NCBI RefSeq assembly: GCF_014207135.1 | Contig: NZ_JACHCC010000014.1 | Span: forward strand, 124,001-188,000 | From: Pedobacter cryoconitis | GTDB lineage: Bacteria; Bacteroidota; Bacteroidia; Sphingobacteriales; Sphingobacteriaceae | DNA length: 64,000 nt | Direction: 5' to 3' | In this document: positions 1 through 9,323 of the stretch, one piece after another | Numbering within the stretch: position 1 is the first letter of the stretch | How the letters are laid out: each line of letters begins with the position of its first letter | Position numbers and translations under genes: made by a program | The notes under the pieces: model-generated | The model's input: only the letters and a program-made list of their open reading frames with translations | Told to the model about the DNA's origin: nothing | Database searches by the model: none

Positions 1-1454
1 GTATTTTTGGGAATTTCTTTAAGTATCGTAATCAGGTAACCCCAGAATTTCTGAACAGAGGAGATCTGTACTCTTTCATCCGGAGAGTGAGCCCCTCTGA
101 TTGTCGGTCCAAACGAAATCATATCCATTCCTGGTAAATGACCACCCAGGATACCACATTCCAGTCCTGCATGACAGGCTTCAACTTTAGGCGCTTTACC
201 AAAAGAAGTTTCATACAAGGCAACCATAGCCCTTAAGATATCAGAATCAGGGTTAGGTTTCCAGCCCGGATAATCACCAGCCTGTTTAACTTCCGCACCC
301 ATATTTTCAAAAGCCGCACGTATCGCATTAGAAACATCAGTTTTAGTACTTTCCACACTACTACGTTGCAAAGACTGTGTAATAAACGATCCGTCTTTAA
401 TAATCACTCTGGCCAGATTACTTGAAGCTTCCACCAGGTCATCGATATCAGGACTCATTCTGAAAACACCATTTGGCATAGCATATAGCGTATTGACGAT
501 CTTTTTAAAGTCTGCCTTAACCATCACCTGTGCAGGCAGTACAGTTTCCTGAGTTGCTAAAACAAGGGTAGGTTCAACAGTGTGATATTCTTCTTTAAGC
601 AAATCCGCAAAAGACCTGATGAATTCAGCAAAGATCCCTTTTTCAGCATTCGCGACAACAACTACCGCAGCAGACTCTCTTGGGATTGCATTTCTTAAAC
701 TTCCGCCATTCACAGAACCGATAGCCAGCTCCATAGTTTGTGCCGCAGTATAAAACAACCTGTTCATCAGTTTATTCGCATTTGCCCTGCCTTTGTGGAT
801 ATCCATTCCTGAATGTCCGCCTTTTAATCCCTTAATCGTGATTTCAAAAGCAGTACTGTCACCCGCAACAGCTTCCTGCTGATAATTGTAATTTGTATTC
901 GTATCTATTCCTCCGGCACAGCCGATGGTCAGTTCATCATCTTCTTCTGTATCCAGGTTCAACAATACTAAGCCGGAAAAGTTAGCAGGATCAAGCTGTT
1001 TAGCGCCCGTCATGCCTGTTTCCTCATCGATTGTAAACATAGCTTCCAAAGCAGGATGTGCAATGGTTGAAGAAGCTAATAAGGCCATAATAGCCGCTAC
1101 CCCTATTCCATTGTCAGCCCCCAGTGTCGTGCCCCTGGCTTTTACCCAGTCTTCATCCACAAACATCTCTATGCCCTGTTCATCAAAATTAAAAACAGTG
1201 TCACTGTTTTTCTGATGAACCATATCCAGGTGAGACTGTAAAATCACAGTTTTACGATCTTCCATTCCCGGAGTAGCCGGTTTTTTGATAACGACATTCC
1301 CAATAGGATCTGTCACTGTTTCCAGACCAAGTTCTTTACCAAAGCTGACCATAAAAGCAATGACACGTTCTTCTTTTTTTGAAGCGCGCGGGACTGCGTT
1401 CAGCCGGACAAAATTGCTCCAAAGTTCCTGAGGTTCTAAATTTTTGACTTCCAT
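1..1454 (-). CDS. pepD: Aminoacyl-histidine dipeptidase (PepD, M20 family), 3' end off the window
   Basis: The frame opens at the ATG read from 1454 and stays open to base 1, so the C-terminus lies outside the window. About 484 codons are present, close to the usual full PepD length of roughly 485, so only a few residues are probably missing. The N-terminus (MEVKNLEPQELWSNFVRLNA, then VPRASKKEE and a DPIGNVVI segment) matches the cytosolic Xaa-His dipeptidase (PepD) subfamily of M20 metallopeptidases, which hydrolyse dipeptides such as carnosine-like X-His using two metal ions. The next gene downstream on this strand cannot be seen. The PAP2-like gene upstream has the same orientation but is 93 bases away. 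The product is expected to be cytoplasmic, since no signal peptide is visible. Confidence 0.9.
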   Translation of the reverse strand, partial: MEVKNLEPQELWSNFVRLNAVPRASKKEERVIAFMVSFGKELGLETVTDPIGNVVIKKPATPGMEDRKTVILQSHLDMVHQKNSDTVFNFDEQGIEMFVDEDWVKARGTTLGADNGIGVAAIMALLASSTIAHPALEAMFTIDEETGMTGAKQLDPANFSGLVLLNLDTEEDDELTIGCAGGIDTNTNYNYQQEAVAGDSTAFEITIKGLKGGHSGMDIHKGRANANKLMNRLFYTAAQTMELAIGSVNGGSLRNAIPRESAAVVVVANAEKGIFAEFIRSFADLLKEEYHTVEPTLVLATQETVLPAQVMVKADFKKIVNTLYAMPNGVFRMSPDIDDLVEASSNLARVIIKDGSFITQSLQRSSVESTKTDVSNAIRAAFENMGAEVKQAGDYPGWKPNPDSDILRAMVALYETSFGKAPKVEACHAGLECGILGGHLPGMDMISFGPTIRGAHSPDERVQISSVQKFWGYLITILKEIPKN

Positions 1455-1547
1455 TAAAAAATATAAATGGGAACAAGCCTACCAGCCAGACTCCCTGATT
1501 AAAATTATAGGTGAAATAAGAATTGGCCAAATTAAGGATTATCGCAA

Positions 1548-2168
1548 TTATATCCTTGTAATTGTTTTCCCAAGGTACCAGAATATATAACTGAATACCG
1601 GTGCAGCCAGTACATCAGCGGTATAATGCACATGCTGGATCAGCAATAAAACACCCAATAATCCTGTGGCGATGAAAACAATCATTTTTTCCCTCTTGTT
1701 TTCAAGACAGAGACCGACCAGACACAGGGTAGCTGTATGCCCTGAAAAGAACAGATCTTTGGTGATTACATTTGATCCATAAAAGAAAATAGAGAAAGGG
1801 TCACTCAGATGTACCAGATGAAGAGGCGCATCGAGCGGGATCATAGAAATGGTTATCATTCTGGCCAGGCAAAGAAAAATATACCCCCACAATGCGGTAA
1901 TACACATAGACGAATTTCTGATTATTCTCCAGATGAAAAAACCGGTTGCCGGATAAAGGATCAGAAATATCAGATGAGAGACATCGTAGGCTGGTAAACG
2001 GCTCAATACCCAGTCATTCATCAGCACTCCGTTCCTGGCCTGTATAAACAAGAAAAAATCCTGCAAAAAGAACAATACCAGGCTCATCACAATGATTCCT
2101 AAAATGAATTTTACACGGAAAGCCGGATATTCCCAGGCAAACTGCCAGGTCAGTTGTTTGGACTGCAT
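1548..2168 (-). CDS. PAP2-related membrane phosphotransferase, sphingomyelin-synthase-like (PAP2_C)
   Basis: A 206-residue integral membrane protein with about five or six hydrophobic segments. Two signature blocks are clear: KDLFFSGHTA (residues 137-146) and HYTADV (181-186). They match the D3 and D4 motifs of the sphingomyelin synthase / PAP2_C family, with His144, His181 and Asp185 in the places of the catalytic His-His-Asp triad. Known members move a phospho-headgroup onto ceramide or diacylglycerol, or act as lipid phosphatases. Sphingobacteria make sphingolipids, so a headgroup-transfer role is plausible, but the substrate cannot be read from sequence. The start is the ATG at 2168. It lies downstream of a divergent lipoprotein hydrolase, and a 12-bp inverted repeat sits between the two genes. 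Confidence 0.8.
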   Translation of the reverse strand: MQSKQLTWQFAWEYPAFRVKFILGIIVMSLVLFFLQDFFLFIQARNGVLMNDWVLSRLPAYDVSHLIFLILYPATGFFIWRIIRNSSMCITALWGYIFLCLARMITISMIPLDAPLHLVHLSDPFSIFFYGSNVITKDLFFSGHTATLCLVGLCLENKREKMIVFIATGLLGVLLLIQHVHYTADVLAAPVFSYIFWYLGKTITRI

Positions 2169-2255
2169 TAAATATTGGTCAGGTTAGATTTTGTCGCAAC
2201 AAATATAATATTACTTTTCCTGCCTTTATCTTTTTGAGTCAAAATTGTTGAAACC

Positions 2256-2299
2256 ATCATAAGCATACCGCTTAAAAACTTAATGAATATGCTTATGAT
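2256..2299. repeat. 12-bp inverted repeat between divergent genes
   Basis: ATCATAAGCATA (2256-2267) and its exact reverse complement TATGCTTATGAT (2288-2299) flank a 20-base spacer in the region shared by the PAP2-like gene (minus) and the hydrolase gene (plus). No T-run follows, so an operator or RNA hairpin is more likely than a terminator. The function is inferred. Confidence 0.5.
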
Positions 2300-2409
2300 A
2301 GCTTCATCACCGATAAAAAACAATAGACATATTGATGAAAATATGATTAAAAATGAGGAATAGAAATGTTTTATCCCAATATTTGAATAATATACTATAT
2401 AAAAACATC

Positions 2410-3222
2410 ATGCATATTAAGAACCTGTTCCTCTATTTTTGCTGTGTCTTAACCCCTCTGCTTGGTTCCTGTCAGGATAAAACAATAGCATATGGCAATA
2501 ATGACAAGGCAGGAAAATACTTTAACATCAGAGGTTTTAAGATGTACTATGAGGTCTATGGCTCCGGGAAGCCATTATTAATGATTCATGGTAATGGTGG
2601 TGACATCAGCTCTTTTACACAGAACATCCCCTATTTTTCAAAAAAATACAAAGTAATCGTTGCCGACAGCCGGGCCCATGGCAAATCTGAGGATACCCGC
2701 GACTCATTAAGTTTTGAGATGATGGCAGATGATTATTCAGCACTGCTGGATTCCATGCATATAGATTCAACTTATATCATCGGATGGAGCGACGGAGGTA
2801 TTAATGCCCTGCTGATGGCAATGAGACATCCCGCTAAAGTCATCAGACTTGCTTCTACCGGAGCTAATCTCTGGCCCGACTCTACCGCACTGAGCCCTGC
2901 CCTCTGGAAATCTGAATATGAGACCTTCCGGTCCGGTAAAGAAAAGACATTTAAAACCGCGAAAGAAAAGAATGACTGGAAAATATTTTTACTCGACTGG
3001 AAAGAGCCTCATATCCCATTGAGCGCCTTACATCAGATTAAATGCCCCGTACTGATTATTGGCGGTGACCATGACCTGATCAATACTGAACATACCGTAT
3101 TAATTTCACAACATATCCCTAATGCACAATTGTGGATATTACCCAAATCCGGTCATGCCACCCTGATTGAACATAAAGACGAGTTTAACCGCAAAGTAGA
3201 CGAATTTTTCCAGGCCCCCTAG
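2410..3222 (+). CDS. Alpha/beta-hydrolase lipoprotein
   Basis: A 270-residue alpha/beta-hydrolase. The ATG at 2410 is preferred because it places a lipoprotein signal at the very N-terminus: hydrophobic core, then LLGSC with the lipidated Cys21. An ATG at 2353 would add 19 residues in front of the signal. The catalytic triad is readable: nucleophile Ser127 in GWSDGG, acid Asp222 in GGDHDLI and His249 in SGHATLIEH, with the oxyanion segment HGNGGD near residue 60. The substrate is unknown; similar proteins are esterases, peptidases or lactonases. It is predicted to be anchored in the envelope. The L,D-transpeptidase gene follows after 22 bases on the same strand, so the two may be co-transcribed. 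Confidence 0.85.
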   Translation: MHIKNLFLYFCCVLTPLLGSCQDKTIAYGNNDKAGKYFNIRGFKMYYEVYGSGKPLLMIHGNGGDISSFTQNIPYFSKKYKVIVADSRAHGKSEDTRDSLSFEMMADDYSALLDSMHIDSTYIIGWSDGGINALLMAMRHPAKVIRLASTGANLWPDSTALSPALWKSEYETFRSGKEKTFKTAKEKNDWKIFLLDWKEPHIPLSALHQIKCPVLIIGGDHDLINTEHTVLISQHIPNAQLWILPKSGHATLIEHKDEFNRKVDEFFQAP

Positions 3223-3244
3223 CCTCTTACCTACACCTATCTCT

Positions 3245-4858
3245 ATGAAATTAAAACACTACTTACGACCTTTCCTGTTACTGCTGCTAACTTCCCTGTT
3301 TTTTGTACAATGCAAACAGAAAGAAGTGAAAAAAGTTGCCCGGGACACTACAATCACACCAAAAAATGCGGTCACCAAATTATATATCGACAGTCTGGAA
3401 CTGGAACAATATATCAACAGTGCCCAGTTAGAGGATAGCACTGCCACAAGGCTGAGAAATTTTTACAACAGCAGGAACTTCCAGTTTGCCTGGTTAACAG
3501 AAAACGGACTGGCAGAACAGGCCAGGGTATTCTATGAGTTAGATAAAAGTTATATCTCCGTTTCCAGGGATAGTACAAAAACTGACCAGATGTTGCATAC
3601 CAGATTAAGTGATTTAATCAGCAAAGACACTGTAATTCACACCGTGAACCGCTCATTGATTAAACTGGAGTTGCAACTGACCCAACACTTTTTCAATTTT
3701 GTCACTTATGCCTATGCCGGAAAAGTAGACCCGGCTGCCTTGCAGTGGTATATTCCGAGAAAAAAGATTGATGCCGTTGCGCTTCTGGATTCACTGGTTG
3801 CCAAAAAAGGAAAAGAGCTCGAAGAATGGGAGCCTGTAAACAGCTATTACAGAACTCTGAATAAAGAACTTCTGCGTTGGTACAACATCCAGAAAAGAGG
3901 TGCCTGGCCATCCATCAGCCTTAACGATCTTAAAATGGTAAAACAAGGCGATTCAGGATCAGTAATTGTACAGCTTAAAAAAAGACTGGCCGATTTCGGC
4001 GATATTAATCCCGGAGATACTACTTCTTATTTCACGGATTCTTTAACCATCGCCATTAAAAAAGCACAGTCGCAGTTTGGCCAGAACCAAAGCGGCAAAC
4101 CAGACCGCATGTTAATAGCGGCCCTCAATGCACCCATAGAATCCCGCATCCAGCAAATGCTGATTAATCTCGAAAGAATGCGCTGGTCACCTTTAATGCC
4201 TGATGGAAAACTGATCCTGGTCAATATCCCGGAATATAAACTACACGTTTTCGAAGCTAAAAAAGAAGTCCTTAGTATGGGGATCGTTGTCGGAAAAGCA
4301 GCCAATAAGACTGTGATTTTCAGTAATAATCTGAAAAACATTGTCTTTAGCCCTTACTGGAACATTCCTCCAAGTATTGTACGTGATGAAATCTTACCTG
4401 GGATGCGTAAAAACAGAAATTTCCTGGCGCAAAAAAACATGGAACAATATGGATTCAGTGACGGTCTTCCGCTGATCCGTCAAAAACCAGGAAACACAAA
4501 CTCTCTGGGACGTGTCAAGTTCCTGTTTCCAAACAGCTATAACATTTATCTGCATGATACTCCGGCCAAAGCCCTGTTTGCAGAAAACCAGCGTGCATTC
4601 AGTCATGGCTGTATCCGTCTGGCAAAACCAAAGGCACTGGCCGAGTATCTGCTGGCAGACAGGCCGGAATGGACATCTGATAAAATTGATCAGGCGATGA
4701 ATGCTAAAAAAGAAATCTGGGTAACCATGAAACAACCAGTCCCTGTAATCATTGCCTATTTCACCAGCTGGGTCGATAAAAATGGCATGGTCAATTTCAG
4801 AGATGATATTTATGGTCACGACCAGAAGATGGCGCAACAAATGTTCAGTACAAAATAA
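3245..4858 (+). CDS. L,D-transpeptidase (YcbB/LdtD-like, YkuD domain)
   Basis: A 537-residue envelope protein with an N-terminal hydrophobic signal ending at Cys23 (a lipobox-like FFVQC), a scaffold region (about 60-230), a peptidoglycan-binding-type segment (about 230-300) and a YkuD catalytic domain (about 310-500). The catalytic motif SHGCIRL is at residues 453-459, with nucleophile Cys456 and conserved His454. Enzymes of this large YcbB-type class make 3-3 cross-links in peptidoglycan or attach proteins to it. The length fits YcbB-like proteins of Bacteroidota. It ends against lepB on the opposite strand, and both genes share a hairpin terminator. It may be co-transcribed with the hydrolase upstream. 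Confidence 0.9.
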   Translation: MKLKHYLRPFLLLLLTSLFFVQCKQKEVKKVARDTTITPKNAVTKLYIDSLELEQYINSAQLEDSTATRLRNFYNSRNFQFAWLTENGLAEQARVFYELDKSYISVSRDSTKTDQMLHTRLSDLISKDTVIHTVNRSLIKLELQLTQHFFNFVTYAYAGKVDPAALQWYIPRKKIDAVALLDSLVAKKGKELEEWEPVNSYYRTLNKELLRWYNIQKRGAWPSISLNDLKMVKQGDSGSVIVQLKKRLADFGDINPGDTTSYFTDSLTIAIKKAQSQFGQNQSGKPDRMLIAALNAPIESRIQQMLINLERMRWSPLMPDGKLILVNIPEYKLHVFEAKKEVLSMGIVVGKAANKTVIFSNNLKNIVFSPYWNIPPSIVRDEILPGMRKNRNFLAQKNMEQYGFSDGLPLIRQKPGNTNSLGRVKFLFPNSYNIYLHDTPAKALFAENQRAFSHGCIRLAKPKALAEYLLADRPEWTSDKIDQAMNAKKEIWVTMKQPVPVIIAYFTSWVDKNGMVNFRDDIYGHDQKMAQQMFSTK

Positions 4859-4869
4859 CCAAACAAGTT

Positions 4870-4905
4870 ATTCTTAAGATTATCCTAACGGATAATCTTA
4901 AGAAT
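4870..4905. terminator. Bidirectional hairpin terminator between L,D-transpeptidase and lepB
   Basis: A perfect 16-bp stem, ATTCTTAAGATTATCC (4870-4885) and its reverse complement (4890-4905), closed by a TAAC loop. It lies 12 bases after the stop of the plus-strand gene and contains the stop codon and last six codons of lepB on the minus strand. Convergent genes with one symmetric stem suggest a shared terminator. Confidence 0.65.
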
Positions 4906-6078
4906 TCTGTTCCAGCGAATTTTATGGAAAAAAGAAGCGTTCTTATCATAGCTCATCCATACAAACAAAGCTTTACCCACTATATGATCTTCAGGAACCA
5001 GTCCCCAATAGCGCGAGTCTGACGACCGGTGACGGTTATCTCCCATCATCCAGTAATAGTTCATTTTAAAAGTATAACTATCAGCAGGTTTTCCATTAAT
5101 CAGCCAGCCATTTCCATTTTTCAAAAGGGTATTTCCTTCATATATACGGATAGCACGCTCATAAAGAGGCATAGAAACGCTATCCAACTTGACGGTCAGC
5201 CCCTTTTTAGGGACAATAAACGACCCCATATTATCCATATTCCATTTTCTGTTTGGATCATGCGGATAAATATCAAGGTCCTGAAGATCTTTCGGAGCAG
5301 CCATTTCATTGACTGATACGACAAAATCCAGTGCTTTTACCTTTTTCATCATCTCAGGAGAGCCAGTAAACTGGTAACTACTGTCAGAAACGGCGTGAAT
5401 ATCATCATTGATCACAAAACCAAGTTCCTCAAATACCGAAAAATTCACATCCTGAGTTTTGAATCTAACGATATAATCAGTCTGCCCCGCATTTTCAAGA
5501 GGTACAGCCTTATTGTTTACATAAACCAGCCCCTGCCTGATCGCCATTTCATCTCCACTTATAGCGATACAACGTTTAATAAAATTCTCCCGTTTATCTA
5601 CCGGACGGGAAGCTATCGTATATTGTGCATGTACTGCCGCCCTGCCCGAATGCCGCACCAGCTCATAATAATCAGCATCCTGATTTTCCATAGCAGTCGT
5701 ATCTCCCTGCGGATAATTAAAAACAACTACATCATTCCTTTGAATTCTCCCTAAACCAGGTAGCCTCCTGTATTTCCATTCAATCCCATCCCAATAAGCT
5801 TTTGTACCGATTATGGGCATCGTATGATGTGCAAAAGGGAAAGCTACCGGTGTCATCGGGATACGGGCCCCGTAATTGACTTTACTGACAAAAAGATAAT
5901 CTCCGATCAGTAACGATTTCTCCATTGAACCCGATGGGATTACATAAGCCTCAATAAAAAACATCCGGATGATTGTAGCTGCAATAACAGCAAAAATAAC
6001 CGCGTCTGTCCATTCACGCCTTTTAGATTTTTTCTGTACAGGAGTCCCATCCTGATTTTCCTTCTTTTTAAACCACAT
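4885..6078 (-). CDS. lepB: Signal peptidase I
   Basis: A 397-residue S26 signal peptidase. The ATG at 6078 (MWFKKKENQ) is chosen; a TTG two codons upstream would also be open. After a charged N-terminus there is one transmembrane segment (about 24-45). The catalytic Ser51 is in IPSGSM, the general-base Lys168 in [11 protein letters not shown], and box E reads [15 protein letters not shown] long insert lies between the Lys box and box E, as is usual in Bacteroidota. The enzyme cleaves Sec/Tat signal peptides at the periplasmic face of the inner membrane. It is divergent from lspA, so two signal peptidases sit side by side, and its 3' end lies within the shared terminator hairpin. Confidence 0.93.
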   Translation of the reverse strand: MWFKKKENQDGTPVQKKSKRREWTDAVIFAVIAATIIRMFFIEAYVIPSGSMEKSLLIGDYLFVSKVNYGARIPMTPVAFPFAHHTMPIIGTKAYWDGIEWKYRRLPGLGRIQRNDVVVFNYPQGDTTAMENQDADYYELVRHSGRAAVHAQYTIASRPVDKRENFIKRCIAISGDEMAIRQGLVYVNNKAVPLENAGQTDYIVRFKTQDVNFSVFEELGFVINDDIHAVSDSSYQFTGSPEMMKKVKALDFVVSVNEMAAPKDLQDLDIYPHDPNRKWNMDNMGSFIVPKKGLTVKLDSVSMPLYERAIRIYEGNTLLKNGNGWLINGKPADSYTFKMNYYWMMGDNRHRSSDSRYWGLVPEDHIVGKALFVWMSYDKNASFFHKIRWNRILKIIR

Positions 6079-6240
6079 CTGCAAAATTTTAAAATTAGAT
6101 GATAACCCATATTTATTGTTACAGTATCACAAAATGCAATACCAGGAATTAAAAGACCTTTAAATTTGAGATTATAAACTAAAGCGGTTATGTTTATGGC
6201 CGAAATCACCTTTCAGATGAAAAGCGATAGATATAAACAG

Positions 6241-6735
6241 ATGAATCCAATTTTAAGAAACATAGCTATTATATTACTCGTGCTGGCAAATGCAGGTTGT
6301 GATCAGCTGACTAAAAATGTAGCCCGTCAAAATATCGCTTACCACGAAACGATCAATGTGATTGGCAATCATCTGATATTAACCAAAGTTGAAAATTCAG
6401 GGGCTTTCCTCAGCACAGGAGATTCACTCGGCGACTCTGTAAAGTTTATCGTATTATCTTTACTGCCCCTGCTCGCACTTTTTTATGGGATTTACTATTT
6501 ACTGAGAAATAACCAGTTGAATAACCTAATGGTCCTGGGCGTTTGTTTTGTAATCGGTGGCGGATTTGGAAACCTGTACGACCGCTTGCTTTACGGATCA
6601 GTTACAGATTTTCTCCATATAGATTTTTATATCTTAAAAACCGGTATCTTTAATCTGGCCGATGTATCTATTATGATCGGCATGATCATCCTGGTGATAC
6701 ACTTATACGTTAAACGTGCAATTCAGCTTACATGA
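6241..6735 (+). CDS. lspA: Lipoprotein signal peptidase (signal peptidase II)
   Basis: Starting at the ATG at 6241 gives a 164-residue protein, the normal LspA length; in-frame ATGs at 6190 and 6217 would add a polar extension. Four membrane segments are visible. The conserved boxes are CDQLTK near the N-terminus, ENSGAFLS, the GGGFGNLYDRLLYGSVTDF block and FNLADVSI. The two aspartates in VTDF and NLADV are the aspartyl-protease catalytic pair. LspA removes the signal peptide of prolipoproteins at the inner membrane, which fits the many lipoproteins in this window. Its stop overlaps the start of the cyclophilin gene (ATGA), which indicates translational coupling. Confidence 0.93.
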   Translation: MNPILRNIAIILLVLANAGCDQLTKNVARQNIAYHETINVIGNHLILTKVENSGAFLSTGDSLGDSVKFIVLSLLPLLALFYGIYYLLRNNQLNNLMVLGVCFVIGGGFGNLYDRLLYGSVTDFLHIDFYILKTGIFNLADVSIMIGMIILVIHLYVKRAIQLT

Positions 6736-7397
6736 GACTATTAACCCTGACTACCTGTTTCTGCCTGCTGTTTGGTGCAGCAAAAGCACAAACTTATTTT
6801 GTACGGCTGACTACGACCAAAGGCAATATCACCATTATGCTTTATGATCAGACCCCTGCACACCGGGATAATTTGATCAGACTGGTTAGGAAAGGTCTCT
6901 TTAAAGATACTCAGTTCAACAGGGTCATTAAAAATTTTGTCAGCCAGGGAGGCGAACTCGATGATACGATTCTGGACAGAGAAAAACTTCATCCCGAAAT
7001 ACCCGTAGAGCGGCTCGCTGCCGAGATCAAACCAGAACTTTTTCATAAAAAAGGAGCTTTAGGTGCCGGAAGGAATGATAACCCCGAAAAGAGCTCTTAT
7101 CTGGATCAGGTTTATCTCGTAGCCGGAACCCTGCAAACCGATGCCTCGCTGGATGCACTCGAGGCAAAAAAGGGAATTAAATTTACTGCTGCACAGCGTG
7201 AGATTTATAAAACAGTGGGTGGTACCCCACGTCTGGATCAGGATTATACTATATTCGGGGAAATTATAGAAGGGATGGAGGTCGCAGATGAAATTAACAA
7301 TGTCCCTACAGACAAAAATGATCACCCTTTATCCACAGTAGACTTTAAAATCAGTATTTTGAGTCAGAAAGAAAGCAGACACTATCTTAAACACTGA
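6732..7397 (+). CDS. Exported cyclophilin-type peptidyl-prolyl cis-trans isomerase
   Basis: A 221-residue protein with a signal peptide ending near residue 19 (AAKA-QTYF) and a cyclophilin domain: TTKGNITIMLYDQTPAH, then FNRVIKNFVSQGGE and FGEIIEGMEVADEI. An insertion of about 45 residues between the two halves (KKGIKFTAAQREIYKTVGG) is common in exported Bacteroidota cyclophilins. It catalyses prolyl isomerisation in the envelope. It overlaps lspA by four bases and is likely co-expressed with it. Its last 11 bases overlap the end of the convergent GHKL ATPase gene. Confidence 0.9.
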   Translation: MRLLTLTTCFCLLFGAAKAQTYFVRLTTTKGNITIMLYDQTPAHRDNLIRLVRKGLFKDTQFNRVIKNFVSQGGELDDTILDREKLHPEIPVERLAAEIKPELFHKKGALGAGRNDNPEKSSYLDQVYLVAGTLQTDASLDALEAKKGIKFTAAQREIYKTVGGTPRLDQDYTIFGEIIEGMEVADEINNVPTDKNDHPLSTVDFKISILSQKESRHYLKH

Positions 7398-8658
7398 TCT
7401 TAAGGTTTAATAATTCGGTCAGTTCTTCTCTTTCTTCTTCTTCAAGATCTATGATACTTTCAAAAAGGGCCAGTAACTGCCCCCGCTGATCAGATAAAAG
7501 TAGCGCATCCAGCAAAGCTACATAAGTCTTTTTCTGATCTATACTTAGATTACTGAACAGCTTAGGCTGGATCTCATATAAAGCTTTTAGTGTGTCCAGC
7601 AAGTTTTTTCGGCGTTCAGGGGCCTGATGTGCTAAAGCAAATATCCCTTCTTTCTCATAACGCTCCAGCAATTTTCCGGAATATTCCTTCAGGAAAAACT
7701 TTCTTTTTACCCTGAGCAGCTCATTCACCTTTTTACTCAGTAATTTGTATTCAGGTGAAGATTTTGAACGGTTATATAACTTTACCTGAGTATCGAATTC
7801 AGAACCACTAAAATCAAAGTCAGTAAAAAACTCACTTTCTATATAGACACTGTGAAAATATTCATCAGCTTTTTTATTCAGTGTAGTATATTCCTTGTAT
7901 TTCTCCTCTCCTCTCTCATTTACATAATAAACCTTTGAGAGTTCTTTATGCAAAGATTCCTTCCATTGTACAAATTTGAGTTTAAATACAACCTGTGTAC
8001 GCTCATCTTTTAACAGAATGTCTTCTTCGTAATACTGGATATTATCGGTATAATCAAGCGGGATACCATTTACTATAATTGTATAATTTCTTTTCTTATT
8101 CAACTCGAGGAACCAGCAAAACTCTGCCTTCAGAAAAGGGATGATTTCCTGTTCCATACTCTCTTCCAGAATCTTGATATTGGAAAAAAGGACCCTTGTA
8201 CCAGTTTTATCACTTAGTGGAATATCCAGTAAACCGGCCTGATAGTTATTCAGTGCCGATACCCCAATCCTGATTCTTCCGCTTTTCAGCTGATTATTAT
8301 GCAAAAAGGTAGTTTGCCATTCGGCATCATTGGCAAATTTGAAAAAGGTTAACCGTCCCACGCCATTTTTTCCGTGCATGACAGATCTGTTCCTGTTTGC
8401 GGCTAATTGCAGTGCCTTTTCCGACTCATAAAAAGGATCGAATTTGACCTTAAGATTTTTAAAGTTTATCCCATAGCCATTATCGTAGATCTCCAGCCTG
8501 TCCATGAAGCCCAGCTCATTTGCAGTATAATTGATCTCCACGGTATCAGCATTGGCATCAAAACCATTCCATATATATTCAGCAAGAGCCTGCTTTTCGT
8601 TGTAATTCCGTAAAACCTTTTGGATGCCGCTGGAGGTGATATTTACGTTGTTTGCCAT
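7387..8658 (-). CDS. GHKL (Hsp90/MutL/MORC-type) ATPase of unknown role
   Basis: A 423-residue protein whose N-terminal third is a GHKL ATPase: the N box ALAEYIWNGFDANADTV (about 24-40), the G1 box DNGYGI (about 59-64) and the G2 glycine loop GKNGVGRL (about 96-103). Asp, Asn and Gly ligands for ATP-Mg look intact. The rest has no motif I recognise and ends in an acidic helical segment followed by LLNLKISV. Proteins with this ATPase type are often longer and several occur in defence or DNA-handling contexts, but nothing here fixes the function. The 3' end overlaps the cyclophilin gene by 11 bases, so a lost C-terminal domain is possible but unproved. No partner gene is seen on the same strand. 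Confidence 0.75.
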   Translation of the reverse strand: MANNVNITSSGIQKVLRNYNEKQALAEYIWNGFDANADTVEINYTANELGFMDRLEIYDNGYGINFKNLKVKFDPFYESEKALQLAANRNRSVMHGKNGVGRLTFFKFANDAEWQTTFLHNNQLKSGRIRIGVSALNNYQAGLLDIPLSDKTGTRVLFSNIKILEESMEQEIIPFLKAEFCWFLELNKKRNYTIIVNGIPLDYTDNIQYYEEDILLKDERTQVVFKLKFVQWKESLHKELSKVYYVNERGEEKYKEYTTLNKKADEYFHSVYIESEFFTDFDFSGSEFDTQVKLYNRSKSSPEYKLLSKKVNELLRVKRKFFLKEYSGKLLERYEKEGIFALAHQAPERRKNLLDTLKALYEIQPKLFSNLSIDQKKTYVALLDALLLSDQRGQLLALFESIIDLEEEEREELTELLNLKISV

Positions 8659-8814
8659 AGAACGGAAGGATATAATAGTTCCCCAAAACTAAGCAATAAT
8701 TTGAATTATATAATTTTAAAGATCGGGATCGGCGTTTTCTTGCCCAAAAACGCATAAAAATTACACTGTCACGATCAAATAATTCAAAAGTGGTGACATC
8801 ATTTAGCTAAGAAT

Positions 8815-9195
8815 TTAGTTGGACGCTTTAATTTCTTCCTCCATTCTCAGGCTTTCCTTATGAATCGCATTCATCATCTCTGTCACAAAAACAGCCGACA
8901 ATCCTTCTTTTTTACCCGATTCAATACTCTTCTCCAAAACCTGCTTAAAACGGTCCGCCTGTAATGGGGCAATATTATTTTTTGCCTTATAAACACCAAT
9001 TTCCCTGACAGCTCTTTCCCTTTCGCCAATCAGTTCCATCAATTTCTTATCCAGAGAATCGATTTTCTTCCTGTTGATCTGAAGTATATTCATCTTATCT
9101 TCTGGATTCCGGACACTTCCGGATTGCGCAAGAACAACCGTATGACTGAACAGACCTGCTAAAAATAAAAAAAGGATCCTGGTATATAATTTCAT
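8815..9195 (-). CDS. Exported chorismate-mutase-like protein (AroQ type)
   Basis: A 126-residue protein with a signal peptide (residues 1 to about 23, VLA-QSG) and an all-helical AroQ-type domain. Aligned by eye to the E. coli chorismate mutase domain, Arg42, Arg59, Lys70, Arg82 and Ser115 fall on substrate-binding positions Arg11, Arg28, Lys39, Arg51 and Ser84. Three positions differ: Gln79 for Asp48, Phe83 for Glu52 and Glu119 for Gln88. The last is the residue used by yeast mutase; the Phe is unusual and leaves activity uncertain. Periplasmic AroQ enzymes convert chorismate to prephenate outside the cytoplasm. The gene is monocistronic by spacing. A PheC-like lipoprotein gene lies about 30 kb away. 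Confidence 0.8.
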   Translation of the reverse strand: MKLYTRILFLFLAGLFSHTVVLAQSGSVRNPEDKMNILQINRKKIDSLDKKLMELIGERERAVREIGVYKAKNNIAPLQADRFKQVLEKSIESGKKEGLSAVFVTEMMNAIHKESLRMEEEIKASN

Positions 9196-9323
9196 AACAT
9201 TTAAAATAAGGACAGATTAATAATTCAAACTTATCAAATACCAAAGAATAAAAAAAATTACACCTCCACACAATAAAGCTTAATTATAAGCGTCTTTGTA
9301 TATGAGAGCGTTAATTTAGATAG

